This document shows positions 35,548 through 44,105 of a DNA stretch of 64,000 bases, piece after piece. A model generated the notes under the pieces. That model worked only from the letters and a program-made list of their open reading frames with translations, did no database searches and was not told the origin of the DNA. Source of the stretch: Marinomonas mediterranea MMB-1 (GTDB lineage Bacteria > Pseudomonadota > Gammaproteobacteria > Pseudomonadales > Marinomonadaceae); NCBI RefSeq assembly GCF_000192865.1, contig NC_015276.1, positions 310,001 through 374,000 of the forward strand. The letters run 5' to 3'. Each line of letters begins with the position of its first letter. Within the stretch, counting starts at the first letter, position 1. A program made the translations under genes and the position numbers.

Positions 35548-37265
35548 TGATGGACGCAACTTCTTCTGCTAGTGGTTCAAGTGCTTCTAAACGCCCTCTT
35601 TTTGGTAAAAAGAGCCTTGATGAGTGGTTACTTGGTGGCGTTCTCGTCGTTGGTATTATTGCTCTCTTTATTGGTATTGTACTGCCGATATATTCTTTGT
35701 TATCGAAAAGTGTTCAAAACAAGGCGGGTGATTTCGTCGGTCTAGATAACTTTCTGACCTTTATTTCAACACCGAGTTTATCGAGTTCTATCGGTAATTC
35801 TGTTTCGATTGCCATTGTCTGTACCATTATTGTGACGTCATTGGCTTTCATGGCAGCATACGGCCTGACACGAACAAAAATCCCGCTTAAAGGCTCCTTT
35901 CGTCTGATTATGGCACTGCCAATTTTGGCACCTTCTCTCTTACCTGCTATCAGCCTAGTTTACCTATTTGGTAATCAAGGGATTATGAAAGAGTTGCTAA
36001 TGGGGGAAAGCATATATGGCCCTATTGGTATTATCATTGGTTCGTGCTTTTGGACATTTCCACATGCCCTTATGATCATGGTAACGGCACTGAGTAATAC
36101 GGATGCTCGTTTATATGAATCGGCTAACGTATTGGGCGCTTCTCCCATGCGAACCTTTTTTACGGTCACTTTACCCGGTGCGAAGTATGGGATTATCAGT
36201 GTCGCTTTTGTCGTGTTTACTTTGGTGATCACCGACTTTGGTGTACCAAAAGTGATCGGCGGGCAATTTAACGTGCTTGCGACAGACATTTATAAGCAGG
36301 TTATTGGTCAGCAAAACTTTGAAATGGGGGCTGCCGTCAGTGTAATTTTGCTGCTTCCAGCAATCCTTACTTTTATTACTGATCGCTGGTTACAGCGCCG
36401 TCAATCTGCTTTGCTAACATCAAAAGCGGTTCCTTGGGTTGCGCCAAAACGTCCGCTGGTGGATCGCTTCTTCCTAGTGACCATGCTTATTTTATCTGCG
36501 ATTGTGGTCGGTATCATTGCCATGGCAGTGTACGCCTCTTTGGTCACCTTTTGGCCATACAATCTAACCTTATCTTTGAATAATTATCAGTTTGACCTGA
36601 TGGACGGCGGTGGTTGGGACAGCTACTGGAATTCCATTGAAATGGCGTGTTATACCGCTGTGATTGGTACTGGCTTTATTTTCTTCCAGTCTTATTTAAT
36701 TGAAAAATTGGGTGGCTATAAAGTGATCAAATGGTTCTTCCATTTATTCGCTATTCTGCCGCTTGCCGTACCTGGGCTGGTTCTTGGTCTTGCTTATATC
36801 TTTTTCTTTAATGGGCCAAATAACCCGTTAAACGGCATCTACGGCACAATGACTATATTGGTCGTTTGTACAATTAGTCACTTTTATACTGTGTGTCATT
36901 TGACCGGAACGACTGCGCTGAAGCAAATTGATCCAGAGTTCGAGGCCGTTTCTGCTTCTCTTAAAGTGCCGCAGATCTTTACGTTCTGGCGTGTATCGTT
37001 ACCGGTTTGTCTGCCTGCTGTTCTAGACATTGCGAGCTATTTATTCGTGAACGCCATGACAACGGTATCGGCTGTTGTATTTTTGTATTCGTACAATACA
37101 ACGCTAGCCTCTGTTGCTGTGTTAAACATGGATGACGCCGGTGATATTGCTCCCGCTGCCGCGATGGCCGTTATGATCATGATGACCTGTATGGTTGCTA
37201 AGATAGTGCATTGGTTTGTTGGTGACGTGTTATTGAAAAGCTCTCAACGCTGGCGAGTACGTTAG
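35547..37265 (+). CDS. 2-aminoethylphosphonate-type ABC transporter permease (fused two-domain)
   Basis: A 572-residue inner-membrane protein with about twelve hydrophobic segments. Two transport domains are joined in one chain: the first EAA-like loop is in LYESANVLGASPMRTFFTVTLPGAKYG, the second in FEAVSASLKVPQIFTFWRVSLPVCLPA. This fused FbpB-like layout is usual for the aminoethylphosphonate group; Salmonella has two separate permeases. Start ATG 35547 overlaps the ATPase stop. It ends the core ABC module; an EamA transporter gene follows after 64 bases. Confidence 0.87.
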   Translation: MMDATSSASGSSASKRPLFGKKSLDEWLLGGVLVVGIIALFIGIVLPIYSLLSKSVQNKAGDFVGLDNFLTFISTPSLSSSIGNSVSIAIVCTIIVTSLAFMAAYGLTRTKIPLKGSFRLIMALPILAPSLLPAISLVYLFGNQGIMKELLMGESIYGPIGIIIGSCFWTFPHALMIMVTALSNTDARLYESANVLGASPMRTFFTVTLPGAKYGIISVAFVVFTLVITDFGVPKVIGGQFNVLATDIYKQVIGQQNFEMGAAVSVILLLPAILTFITDRWLQRRQSALLTSKAVPWVAPKRPLVDRFFLVTMLILSAIVVGIIAMAVYASLVTFWPYNLTLSLNNYQFDLMDGGGWDSYWNSIEMACYTAVIGTGFIFFQSYLIEKLGGYKVIKWFFHLFAILPLAVPGLVLGLAYIFFFNGPNNPLNGIYGTMTILVVCTISHFYTVCHLTGTTALKQIDPEFEAVSASLKVPQIFTFWRVSLPVCLPAVLDIASYLFVNAMTTVSAVVFLYSYNTTLASVAVLNMDDAGDIAPAAAMAVMIMMTCMVAKIVHWFVGDVLLKSSQRWRVR

Positions 37266-37329
37266 TGTTGGAGGGTTACCTTAGTCAACAGCTGAGTCAA
37301 CGAGTTAAGTCTACTAAGCTGATAAACAC

Positions 37330-38250
37330 ATGACCATAACGGCGATTGTCTTAGTGTTGATCTCTGCTTTTATGCACGCGGGCTGGAATTATTTCGGTAA
37401 GAGCTCCAGTCCGTCCGTGCCTTTTTTCTTTTTTGTATCGATCGCAGGCGTCGTGGTGTTTTCTCCTGTATTGGTATGGCAGTACGAGCTGCTTCTTTCT
37501 ATCGATGGGGCCATTTTGGCGCTGTTGTTTGTGACGGGCTTTTTCCAAGCGCTTTATTTGTGGGGGTTGTCAGAAGCCTATAAAGCCGGTGACATGTCTG
37601 TTGCTTATCCTATTGCTCGTTCTTCACCGTTAATTTTGGTTTGTATTTCCAGCTTTGTTTTAGGTCGTCAGGACAGCGTTAGTGTGCAGGCCATTGTTGG
37701 CATTGTATTGATTGTAGCGGGCTGCTTCTTTATCCCGTTAACCAGCTTTAGATCTTTTAAACTGGCTAACTATGTAAATCGAACCACATTATTTGCCTTA
37801 GTTGCGGCGTTTGCGACAGCGGGTTATTCATTAGTGGATGATGAAGCAACCAGTTTTATGAGAGCTCTTACGACGCCGTCAGGTGAGTTTGTCGCTTCTG
37901 CGTTAGAGATTGCTTTGCTTTATGTTGTGTTGCAAAGCCTGTTTGCGGTTTTTTGGATGTTTGGTTTTGTATTTTTTAAGCGCTCCTCGCGTGACGATTT
38001 TTACGATGTTGTTAGAAACAAGTGGCAATATGGCGTGTTAACCGCTGTTCTCATGTTGGGCACCTATGCGCTTGTTATTTTAAGTATGGCCTTTGTGGAC
38101 GACGTCAGTTATGTAGTGGCTTTTCGTCAATTGAGTATTCCACTGGGTGTTTTGTTTGCGGTTATTGGTTTTGGTGAAACGCTTCACATGCCAAAGTTAA
38201 CCGGAGTGATTTTAACCTTTATCGGTTTAGTGGCAGTTGCACTAGGGTAA
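37330..38250 (+). CDS. DMT/EamA-family transporter associated with phosphonate use
   Basis: A 306-residue membrane protein with ten predicted segments in the EamA repeat (two times five), including HAGWNYFGKSS near the N-terminus and YPIARSSPLILVCISSFVLG, the start of the first conserved block. It matches the EamA-type protein often encoded with aminoethylphosphonate genes. It follows the permease and overlaps no gene; the HAD hydrolase gene follows 22 bases later. Export or uptake of a phosphonate or by-product is inference. Confidence 0.8.
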   Translation: MTITAIVLVLISAFMHAGWNYFGKSSSPSVPFFFFVSIAGVVVFSPVLVWQYELLLSIDGAILALLFVTGFFQALYLWGLSEAYKAGDMSVAYPIARSSPLILVCISSFVLGRQDSVSVQAIVGIVLIVAGCFFIPLTSFRSFKLANYVNRTTLFALVAAFATAGYSLVDDEATSFMRALTTPSGEFVASALEIALLYVVLQSLFAVFWMFGFVFFKRSSRDDFYDVVRNKWQYGVLTAVLMLGTYALVILSMAFVDDVSYVVAFRQLSIPLGVLFAVIGFGETLHMPKLTGVILTFIGLVAVALG

Positions 38251-38272
38251 AGGTCTCTATTAAGGAGTTGTC

Positions 38273-38926
38273 ATGGCATTAGCCTTTTTTGATTTGGACA
38301 ATACATTGGTTGCAGGCGATACAGCGCAGGCATTTTCTGAATACATAGTAGAAAGCGATGCACCAACGCCGGAAGATTTTCTACAGATTAATCATGCCTA
38401 CATGGACGATTATGATAACGGTACGTTAGATCTGGCTCAGTATATGCGTTACACCCTAGCGCCGTTGACTCAGTTATCGGAAGCGGATGTAAATAATCTT
38501 ATTCAGCGATTTATCGAAGATGTGGTTGCTGATATGACGTTGGATAAAGCAAAAGCGCTACTAGAGCGTCACAAGCAAGAGGGTGATGAGGTTGTTATTA
38601 TATCCGCAACGGGCACGCACCTCGTTGCCCCGATTGCTAAATACCTAGGGGTTGAGCATGCCTTAGGCGTCGATATTGAATATCGAGATGGCATCATTAC
38701 GGGCGAAATCGTGGGTACTCCGACTTTTAGAGAAGGTAAAGTGACGCGCGCTATTCAGTGGGCAAACGAACATGGTTATGAAATGAAAGAGACCTACTTT
38801 TACAGTGATTCTCATAATGACCTGCCTTTGCTTGAGAATGCGTTATACCCCATAGCCGTTGACCCTGATCCTATCTTGACTGAAACTGCAAAACAGAAAG
38901 GCTGGGAAATTATCAGCCTGCGTTAA
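38273..38926 (+). CDS. HAD-IB family hydrolase (phosphatase-like)
   Basis: A 217-residue protein of the HAD superfamily, subfamily IB (SerB-like). Motif I FFDLDNTLVAGDT carries the nucleophile Asp7 and acid Asp9. Motif II is VIISATGTHL, and motif III/IV YFYSDSHNDLPLLENA. It should be an active magnesium-dependent phosphatase; the substrate is not evident. It lies 22 bases after the EamA gene and is convergent with the LysR gene, 5 bases apart. It could act on a phosphorylated intermediate of phosphonate breakdown, which is inference from position. Confidence 0.85.
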   Translation: MALAFFDLDNTLVAGDTAQAFSEYIVESDAPTPEDFLQINHAYMDDYDNGTLDLAQYMRYTLAPLTQLSEADVNNLIQRFIEDVVADMTLDKAKALLERHKQEGDEVVIISATGTHLVAPIAKYLGVEHALGVDIEYRDGIITGEIVGTPTFREGKVTRAIQWANEHGYEMKETYFYSDSHNDLPLLENALYPIAVDPDPILTETAKQKGWEIISLR

Positions 38927-38931
38927 CGTGC

Positions 38932-39780
38932 TTATTTGTCTCTAAGACAATGTGCGAGTAGTTTAAGATTAGAGTTCGCGCAGGTAGCGAACTCTAATCC
39001 ATACATCCTTCCCTGATTGCCTTTATCGGAAAATAGTTGCACGAGTTTTCCGCTCTCTAACTCCTCTTTAACTAAACACGTCGGACACAGTGCGACACCT
39101 TGAGCCGCTAACGTTGCACTTTTAAGTAAATGGAAGTCTTCATATACAAGGTCGGGTCGTACTGCATTGTGAAGATCGAACTGTGCGAACCAATTTTGCC
39201 AAGCGTCAATTGAGTTATCGTGCAATAACGTGACATCGACTAAATCGTTAGGTGACCGTATTTGGTTTATCTCTGTAAAAAGAGGGCTACATACTGGAAT
39301 AGTCTCGCCATCCAAAATGGGAAAAAGATGATTGCTTGTTCGGTAATCTTGGTCATAGCTGCGTATAAGGAGTTGCGTATCGCTCAACGTTTCAGGCGCG
39401 GATGTGAGGTAGTTTATGGATAGCCGAATTTGAGGATATTGAGGTCGAAAGTGCAGTAGTTTGGGAAGTAACCAGACGTCTAGCAAAGAAGGTTGAACAT
39501 ATAAGCTTAAGTCTTCTTGAGTGTTCTTTAGCTCTGATAAAGCGTCCCCGATGTCTTTGAAGGGGAGAACCAAGCGGTTTGCCAGCCTTTCTCCCACAGG
39601 CGTTGGCTTGAGTTGCCTGCCTTGTTTGGTCAGTAATGGTCGGCCTATTTGCGTTTCTAGGCGTTTAAGTTGATGGCTGACCGCGGATTCTGTGAGTGAC
39701 AGCTCATCAGCCGTTCGTCGCAAACTGCCAAGTTTGACGGCAAGTTGGAAGGTATACAGTGCGTTGTAAGGTATGGTCAT
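38932..39780 (-). CDS. LysR-family transcriptional regulator (GcvA-like)
   Basis: A 282-residue LysR regulator. The N-terminal winged helix (about 5-62: TFQLAVKLGSLRRTADELSLTESAVSHQLKRLETQIGRPLLTKQGRQ) is followed by a co-inducer domain (about 90-280). It is divergent from the DUF1989 gene across a gap of 130 bases, the usual layout of a LysR gene and its target. Its ligand is unknown. Confidence 0.85.
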   Translation of the reverse strand: MTIPYNALYTFQLAVKLGSLRRTADELSLTESAVSHQLKRLETQIGRPLLTKQGRQLKPTPVGERLANRLVLPFKDIGDALSELKNTQEDLSLYVQPSLLDVWLLPKLLHFRPQYPQIRLSINYLTSAPETLSDTQLLIRSYDQDYRTSNHLFPILDGETIPVCSPLFTEINQIRSPNDLVDVTLLHDNSIDAWQNWFAQFDLHNAVRPDLVYEDFHLLKSATLAAQGVALCPTCLVKEELESGKLVQLFSDKGNQGRMYGLEFATCANSNLKLLAHCLRDK

Positions 39781-39910
39781 AAACTCAAGTTTTTGTCATC
39801 TATTCCTTAAAATATATCCATTTTTTTCAGTAATTTCATCGCTTAATCTAAAAGAAGTCATAGGTCATTGCGTTAGAACGTAATGTTAGAGAGTAATTGG
39901 GGAGAACACG

Positions 39911-40780
39911 ATGTCGAATGTTGAAGCGGCCTATCGGGCAGGCAAAGGGTCAAAACTGGAAATTGATACCCAGTTTTATGAGCGATTAAAGCAAGGTAAT
40001 TGTCAGCGTACTCTGGTTGAAACGGTTCACATTCCACTTCGTTCTGGAAGGGCTTGGGAAGTACCTGCGGGGCATGTATTTCGTGTGAAGGTTCCAAATG
40101 GACCACAAGTAGGCGATTTTAATATGTGGAATCGCCACGACCCCAGAGAACGTATGTGGGCATCTCGTACTCGCCAGCTTCAACGTGCGCACGTCAGCAT
40201 TCACGATAGAATTTGGTCAACACTGCCGTTTTTACGCCCTATGGTCACCATTATTGACGACACACTAGCGGATTACGGGGAAGACGCAGAAGGCGGGCGA
40301 GTGCATGATTTATTAGGTACTCGCTGTGACCCTTATGTGAATCACCTGCTGACGGGAGATGATTTTGACTTTCACTGTCATTCAAATTTGGTCAGAGCCG
40401 TTGTACCTTTTGGATTGACCGAGTTCGATGTTCATGATGTGTTAAATATTTTCCAATGTACTGGGCTAAATAATGAAGATAAATATTTCATGAAGGCCTG
40501 CCCTGCGCAGAAAGGTGACTATCTCGAATTCTTTGCAGAGATTGATTTACTGTGCGCGTTGTCATGTTGTCCTGGTGGGGATTTGTCGGTTGATTTATGG
40601 GGGCCTGACGCAAAAGACCCTTTGTCTACTTGTCACCCGCTTGAAGTCGAAATTTATAAATTAGAAGACGTCGTTTTAGCAGATTGGCAGCCCCCTCAAA
40701 GCCCTAACTATAAAGGGCGACATGGGATGAACATGCCTGACATCGATTGGTCTGCGAAAAAACGTGAGCTGAACGATTAA
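39911..40780 (+). CDS. DUF1989 (urea carboxylase-associated) family protein
   Basis: A 289-residue cytoplasmic protein of the DUF1989/YcgI family. The N-terminal part RSGRAWEVPAGHVFRVKVPNGPQVGDFNMWNRHDPRER and the C-terminal LTEFDVHDVLNIFQCTG with PCPAQ-type KACPAQKGDYLEFFAEIDLLCALSCCPGGDLS are typical. A metal-binding role for the conserved Cys/Asp/His residues has been suggested for the family; related proteins accompany urea or amine catabolism. GGGGAG lies 8 bases before the ATG. It is divergent from the LysR gene, its probable regulator. Confidence 0.84.
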   Translation: MSNVEAAYRAGKGSKLEIDTQFYERLKQGNCQRTLVETVHIPLRSGRAWEVPAGHVFRVKVPNGPQVGDFNMWNRHDPRERMWASRTRQLQRAHVSIHDRIWSTLPFLRPMVTIIDDTLADYGEDAEGGRVHDLLGTRCDPYVNHLLTGDDFDFHCHSNLVRAVVPFGLTEFDVHDVLNIFQCTGLNNEDKYFMKACPAQKGDYLEFFAEIDLLCALSCCPGGDLSVDLWGPDAKDPLSTCHPLEVEIYKLEDVVLADWQPPQSPNYKGRHGMNMPDIDWSAKKRELND

Positions 40781-40900
40781 AGTCTCAGAGGCACTGCATG
40801 CTTTGTGTGCTTTTCACTTTTGATGTCAGATTTGGTGGTAACGCTTGTTTGTATTGTTCGCTATGCTGATTAGTGTCATCGATCTGATAGGGCGTTGTTT

Positions 40901-41305
40901 ATGAGCTATCCTATAAAGGGAACTTGCCAATGTGGACAAGTTCAAGTTGTGTTGAATAACCCTCCCGCAAAAGTGTTGGCGTGCCATTGCAAAGAATGTC
41001 AGAAACTGTCGACCAGTGCGTTTAGTCTTACGCTCTTCGTTAAGGAAGAAACCGTTGAAATCTCAGGTGAAATGGGAGACTGGAGCCGAAAAGCTGACAG
41101 CGGAAATACCGCTGCGGCGAAATTTTGTACGGGCTGTGGAAATCGTATCTATCATTACAACCCGCTTGATACGAGTGTTCTAAAGCTCAAGCTAACGGCT
41201 TTTGACGATATCGAATTTAAACCTGATGCTCACATTTGGGTGAAAAGTAAAAAAAGCTGGTATGAGATCCCCGAAGGCGTACCGACATTTGAAACCGTGC
41301 CGTAA
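40901..41305 (+). CDS. GFA-family (glutathione-dependent formaldehyde-activating-like) protein
   Basis: A 134-residue zinc protein of the GFA family. The metal motif GTCQCGQVQV, then CHCKECQK (about 28-37) and KFCTGCGNRIYHY (about 85-97) supply the Cys ligands. The family is named from Gfa but most members have unknown substrates. The start is ATG 40901; the in-frame TTG at 40895 is less likely. It ends two bases before the convergent pspF end. Confidence 0.85.
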   Translation: MSYPIKGTCQCGQVQVVLNNPPAKVLACHCKECQKLSTSAFSLTLFVKEETVEISGEMGDWSRKADSGNTAAAKFCTGCGNRIYHYNPLDTSVLKLKLTAFDDIEFKPDAHIWVKSKKSWYEIPEGVPTFETVP

Positions 41306-41306
41306 T

Positions 41307-42326
41307 TTAGGACGGAGGTGTGAATTTACGGACTAATCCTCGAAATTGGTCGTAAGTCAGTCCTAAATAATTCGCCGCTTTGCGTTGGTTGTGCTGATGC
41401 CGACCTAACGCTTTGGAAACAAGCTCACGCTGAAGTCGCTCTACCTCGTGTTTATAGTCAATCGGTTGGTCATTGAAAGCGTCGTTCGAATGAGCGGCGT
41501 TTACGGTAGAGGTATCCGTCTCTTCTTTGCCTATTTTAGATAAGGGCTCATGATCAAGTGCAAACGGATTAATGATAATGGATGTGAGTTCATGGCTGGT
41601 TTGCCCTGTGCGAAAAACCGAGCGTTCAATCACATTTTTAAGTTCTCGAACATTCCCTGGCCATTCGTAGTCGAATAGGGTCGTTAGCGCTTGCTCACTA
41701 AAACCTGGAAAGACGTCCCAGCCAAGCTCAGTGGTAAACCGAATCGCAAAAAACTCTGCCAGTTCTTCAAGGTCTTCTTTACGGTGACGGAGAGGAGGAA
41801 TGTTCACGACATCAAATGCCAATCGATCGAGTAAATCTGAGCGAAATCGACCTTCTTTTGCCAGCTTAAGTAGATCTGCATTGGTCGCCGCAATGACTCT
41901 TACATCCACACTGATGGTTTGGCTTCCGCCTAACCGCTCGAATTCGCCATACTCCAAAACACGGAGCAGCTTTTCTTGTGCTCTCATTGGCAATGTACCC
42001 AATTCATCTAAGAATAAAGTACCGGAATGGGCGCGCTCAAAGCGTCCTTTATGAGATTTCGTTGCGCCGGTAAAGGCACCTTGTTCATGACCGAATAACT
42101 CACTTTCGAGTAATTCTTCAGAGAGCGTCGCGCAGTTAAGCGAGATAAACTGTTGGTCCCAGCGTTTTGATAGATAGTGCAAGCGCTCTGCGATCAACTC
42201 TTTCCCTGTCCCGCGTTCTCCACAAATCAAGACGGATCGATCAATCTCTGCTAACTGAGACGCGTGTTCTAATGTGCGAGCGAGCGCGTATGAGCTGCCG
42301 ATAATACGCTGAGGTTTAGTTATCAT
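41307..42326 (-). CDS. pspF: psp operon sigma-54 activator
   Basis: A 339-residue bacterial enhancer-binding protein without a regulatory N-terminal domain, as in E. coli PspF. Walker A GERGTGKE, Walker B GTLFLDELG, the sigma-54 loop GAFTGA and a C-terminal Fis-type HTH (QRKAANYLGLTYDQFRGLV) are present. It should activate pspA from the divergent RpoN promoter and be held off by PspA. Start ATG 42326 is chosen; TTG 42338 and GTG 42329 lie just upstream without a clear ribosome site. The 240-base gap to pspA holds the promoter and IHF site. Confidence 0.92.
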   Translation of the reverse strand: MITKPQRIIGSSYALARTLEHASQLAEIDRSVLICGERGTGKELIAERLHYLSKRWDQQFISLNCATLSEELLESELFGHEQGAFTGATKSHKGRFERAHSGTLFLDELGTLPMRAQEKLLRVLEYGEFERLGGSQTISVDVRVIAATNADLLKLAKEGRFRSDLLDRLAFDVVNIPPLRHRKEDLEELAEFFAIRFTTELGWDVFPGFSEQALTTLFDYEWPGNVRELKNVIERSVFRTGQTSHELTSIIINPFALDHEPLSKIGKEETDTSTVNAAHSNDAFNDQPIDYKHEVERLQRELVSKALGRHQHNQRKAANYLGLTYDQFRGLVRKFTPPS

Positions 42327-42457
42327 CACGTTACCCAATTATTTAACGCTAAGTTTGGTTTATTTAACCATATTTTGAAGGTTTAAATTACCAGTAATTG
42401 GTTTTATACGCCTTTTTGATGATCCTAAAATCATATGGTTTTTGTTAATTTTTTCAA

Positions 42458-42470
42458 AATCAATGGGTTA
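42458..42470 (+). promoter_or_regulatory. IHF-binding site upstream of pspA
   Basis: AATCAATGGGTTA is an exact match to the WATCAA-N4-TTR consensus. It lies 7 bases before the sigma-54 promoter, where IHF bends DNA so that PspF at upstream sites can contact polymerase. Function inferred from the E. coli psp model. Confidence 0.7.
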
Positions 42471-42477
42471 TGAGAGT

Positions 42478-42493
42478 TGGCATGCATTCTGAT
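42478..42493 (+). promoter_or_regulatory. sigma-54 promoter of pspABC
   Basis: TGGCATGCATTCTGAT has the -24 GG and, ten bases on, GA instead of the usual GC at -12; the E. coli pspA promoter also departs from consensus at -12. Transcription would begin near 42504, giving a leader of about 65 bases before pspA. Confidence 0.72.
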
Positions 42494-42568
42494 ATGTATA
42501 AATTAATTATTCAATGTGGCATTGAGCGCTACTTTGAATATTCATCTATCGACAATGAGGAAGAGATC

Positions 42569-43240
42569 ATGGGTATTTTTTCAAGAATGACAGACATCAT
42601 TAACAGCAATCTTACTTCGCTGTTGGACAAAGCCGAAGACCCGAAAAAAATGATTCGAATGATGATTCAGGAAATGGAAGAGACTTTAGTTGAAGTGCGT
42701 TCCAGCACAGCGAGAGTAATAGCGGATCGTAAGACCACAGGACGCAGGCTTGAGCGTCTAAAAGCAGACATTCATGAGTGGGAAAAGAAGGCCGTATTGG
42801 CCATCGAGAAAGGCCGAGAAGATCTTGCAAGAGCGGCGCTATCTGAGAAGCAACAATCCGAAAAGGAAATGGATGGAATCAATGCAGAACTGGGCAATTT
42901 AGATGAACACCTAGAGCAATTGAATGAAGAAATTGCACAATTGCAGAGTAAGTTAGATGACGCTAAAGCGAAGCAAAAAGCGCTACTAATGCGACAGTCT
43001 AGCGTTGAAAACCGCCTTAAAGTAAAACGTCAAAGTCATCGTGCTGACATCAGCGATGCATTTGAAAAGTTTGAACGCTTTGAGCGTCGAATGGATCATC
43101 TGGAAGGACAAGTTGAGTCAATGGACATGGGAGCGACCTCGAAACAAGATTTACACGCTCAATTTGACGAGCTGGAAAACAATGATGCAATAAATGATGA
43201 ACTGGCGCGCCTTAAAGATAAGATGGACAAACAAAGCTAA
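42569..43240 (+). CDS. pspA: phage shock protein A
   Basis: A 223-residue, almost fully helical coiled-coil protein of the PspA/IM30 family (GIFSRMTDIINSNLTSLLDKAEDPKKMIRMMIQEMEETLVEVRSSTARVIADRK). It binds the inner membrane during envelope stress and inhibits PspF when unstressed. Start ATG 42569 follows GAGGAAGAG; a longer frame starting at 42470 would begin inside the promoter. pspB and pspC follow on the same strand. Confidence 0.95.
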   Translation: MGIFSRMTDIINSNLTSLLDKAEDPKKMIRMMIQEMEETLVEVRSSTARVIADRKTTGRRLERLKADIHEWEKKAVLAIEKGREDLARAALSEKQQSEKEMDGINAELGNLDEHLEQLNEEIAQLQSKLDDAKAKQKALLMRQSSVENRLKVKRQSHRADISDAFEKFERFERRMDHLEGQVESMDMGATSKQDLHAQFDELENNDAINDELARLKDKMDKQS

Positions 43241-43272
43241 GCTTCTAGAAATCAAATAAAGGGATCAATGTT

Positions 43273-43524
43273 ATGAGTATGGCCGTATTTTTCTTTGTAC
43301 CCACGATCATTTTTATGACATTTGTCGCGCCTATCTGGTTATTGTTGCATTACCGCAGCCGAACCCGATCCGTAAAAGGCTTGGATTCGACCGAAAAGAA
43401 AGAGCTGGAACATCTTTTAGCTCAGGCCGACAAGTTGTCAGACAGAGTAAGAACGCTAGAACAGATATTGGATGAGACGAGCCCACAATGGCGAGCACAC
43501 GCTACGGCAGAAGAACGAGACTAG
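43273..43524 (+). CDS. pspB: phage shock protein B
   Basis: An 83-residue protein with one N-terminal membrane span (FFFVPTIIFMTFVAPIWLLLHYRSR) and a charged helical tail (KKELEHLLAQADKLSDRVRTLEQIL) typical of PspB. It helps sense envelope stress with PspC and releases PspA from PspF. It lies 32 bases after pspA and 39 bases before pspC. Confidence 0.93.
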   Translation: MSMAVFFFVPTIIFMTFVAPIWLLLHYRSRTRSVKGLDSTEKKELEHLLAQADKLSDRVRTLEQILDETSPQWRAHATAEERD

Positions 43525-43563
43525 TCGCGGTGAGCTGTGCGTTTGATCAATAGGAGAGCGAGA

Positions 43564-44010
43564 ATGAAATATAAGTACCAAGGCGATTTTAAACAAAAAA
43601 AGAAACAGGGCTGGGCGTTAAATCTTTATCGGAACACACAGAAGGGCTACATTGGCGGAGTATGCGCAGGGCTTGCTGATCACTTCGACATCGATACTTG
43701 GGTTGTCCGACTTGCTGTTTTCGGTGGTTTTTTGTTTTTGGGTGGGTTTACCGTGATGGCGTATATTGGGCTTTGGGTATTTCTTGATCCTAAACCCGAC
43801 TACGAAGACATCGAGTACGAATACGATGAGCGACATCATACTTATCGTCCGAAAAAAATGTTCAAGTATGCTGAGAGTGCGTCCGCTAGATTACATAAAG
43901 CAAAAGATAAGTTGAATACGATTGCTGCTAGTGTAACCAATATGGAACGTCATGTGACGTCTCGGAAATTTGATTTAAACCGTCAGTTTTCAGATTTGAA
44001 AGATGACTAG
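43564..44010 (+). CDS. pspC: phage shock protein C
   Basis: A 148-residue protein with the PspC domain: NLYRNTQKGYIGGVCAGLADHFDIDTWVVRLAVF followed by one membrane segment (GGFLFLGGFTVMAYIGLWVFL). The cytoplasmic or periplasmic tail is charged. Start ATG 43564 has AGGAGAG upstream; the longer frame from 43537 is not supported. It works with PspB as the stress sensor. It is the last gene of the psp operon in this window; pspD and pspE are absent. Confidence 0.93.
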   Translation: MKYKYQGDFKQKKKQGWALNLYRNTQKGYIGGVCAGLADHFDIDTWVVRLAVFGGFLFLGGFTVMAYIGLWVFLDPKPDYEDIEYEYDERHHTYRPKKMFKYAESASARLHKAKDKLNTIAASVTNMERHVTSRKFDLNRQFSDLKDD

Positions 44011-44105
44011 GAAAAGTTCGTAAGGGAGGTTACCGTACTCTTTTTTGCATAACCCATACATCGCTTCTTTTACTATGATTAATAGGCAGTAATAGGAGTG
44101 ATGAG

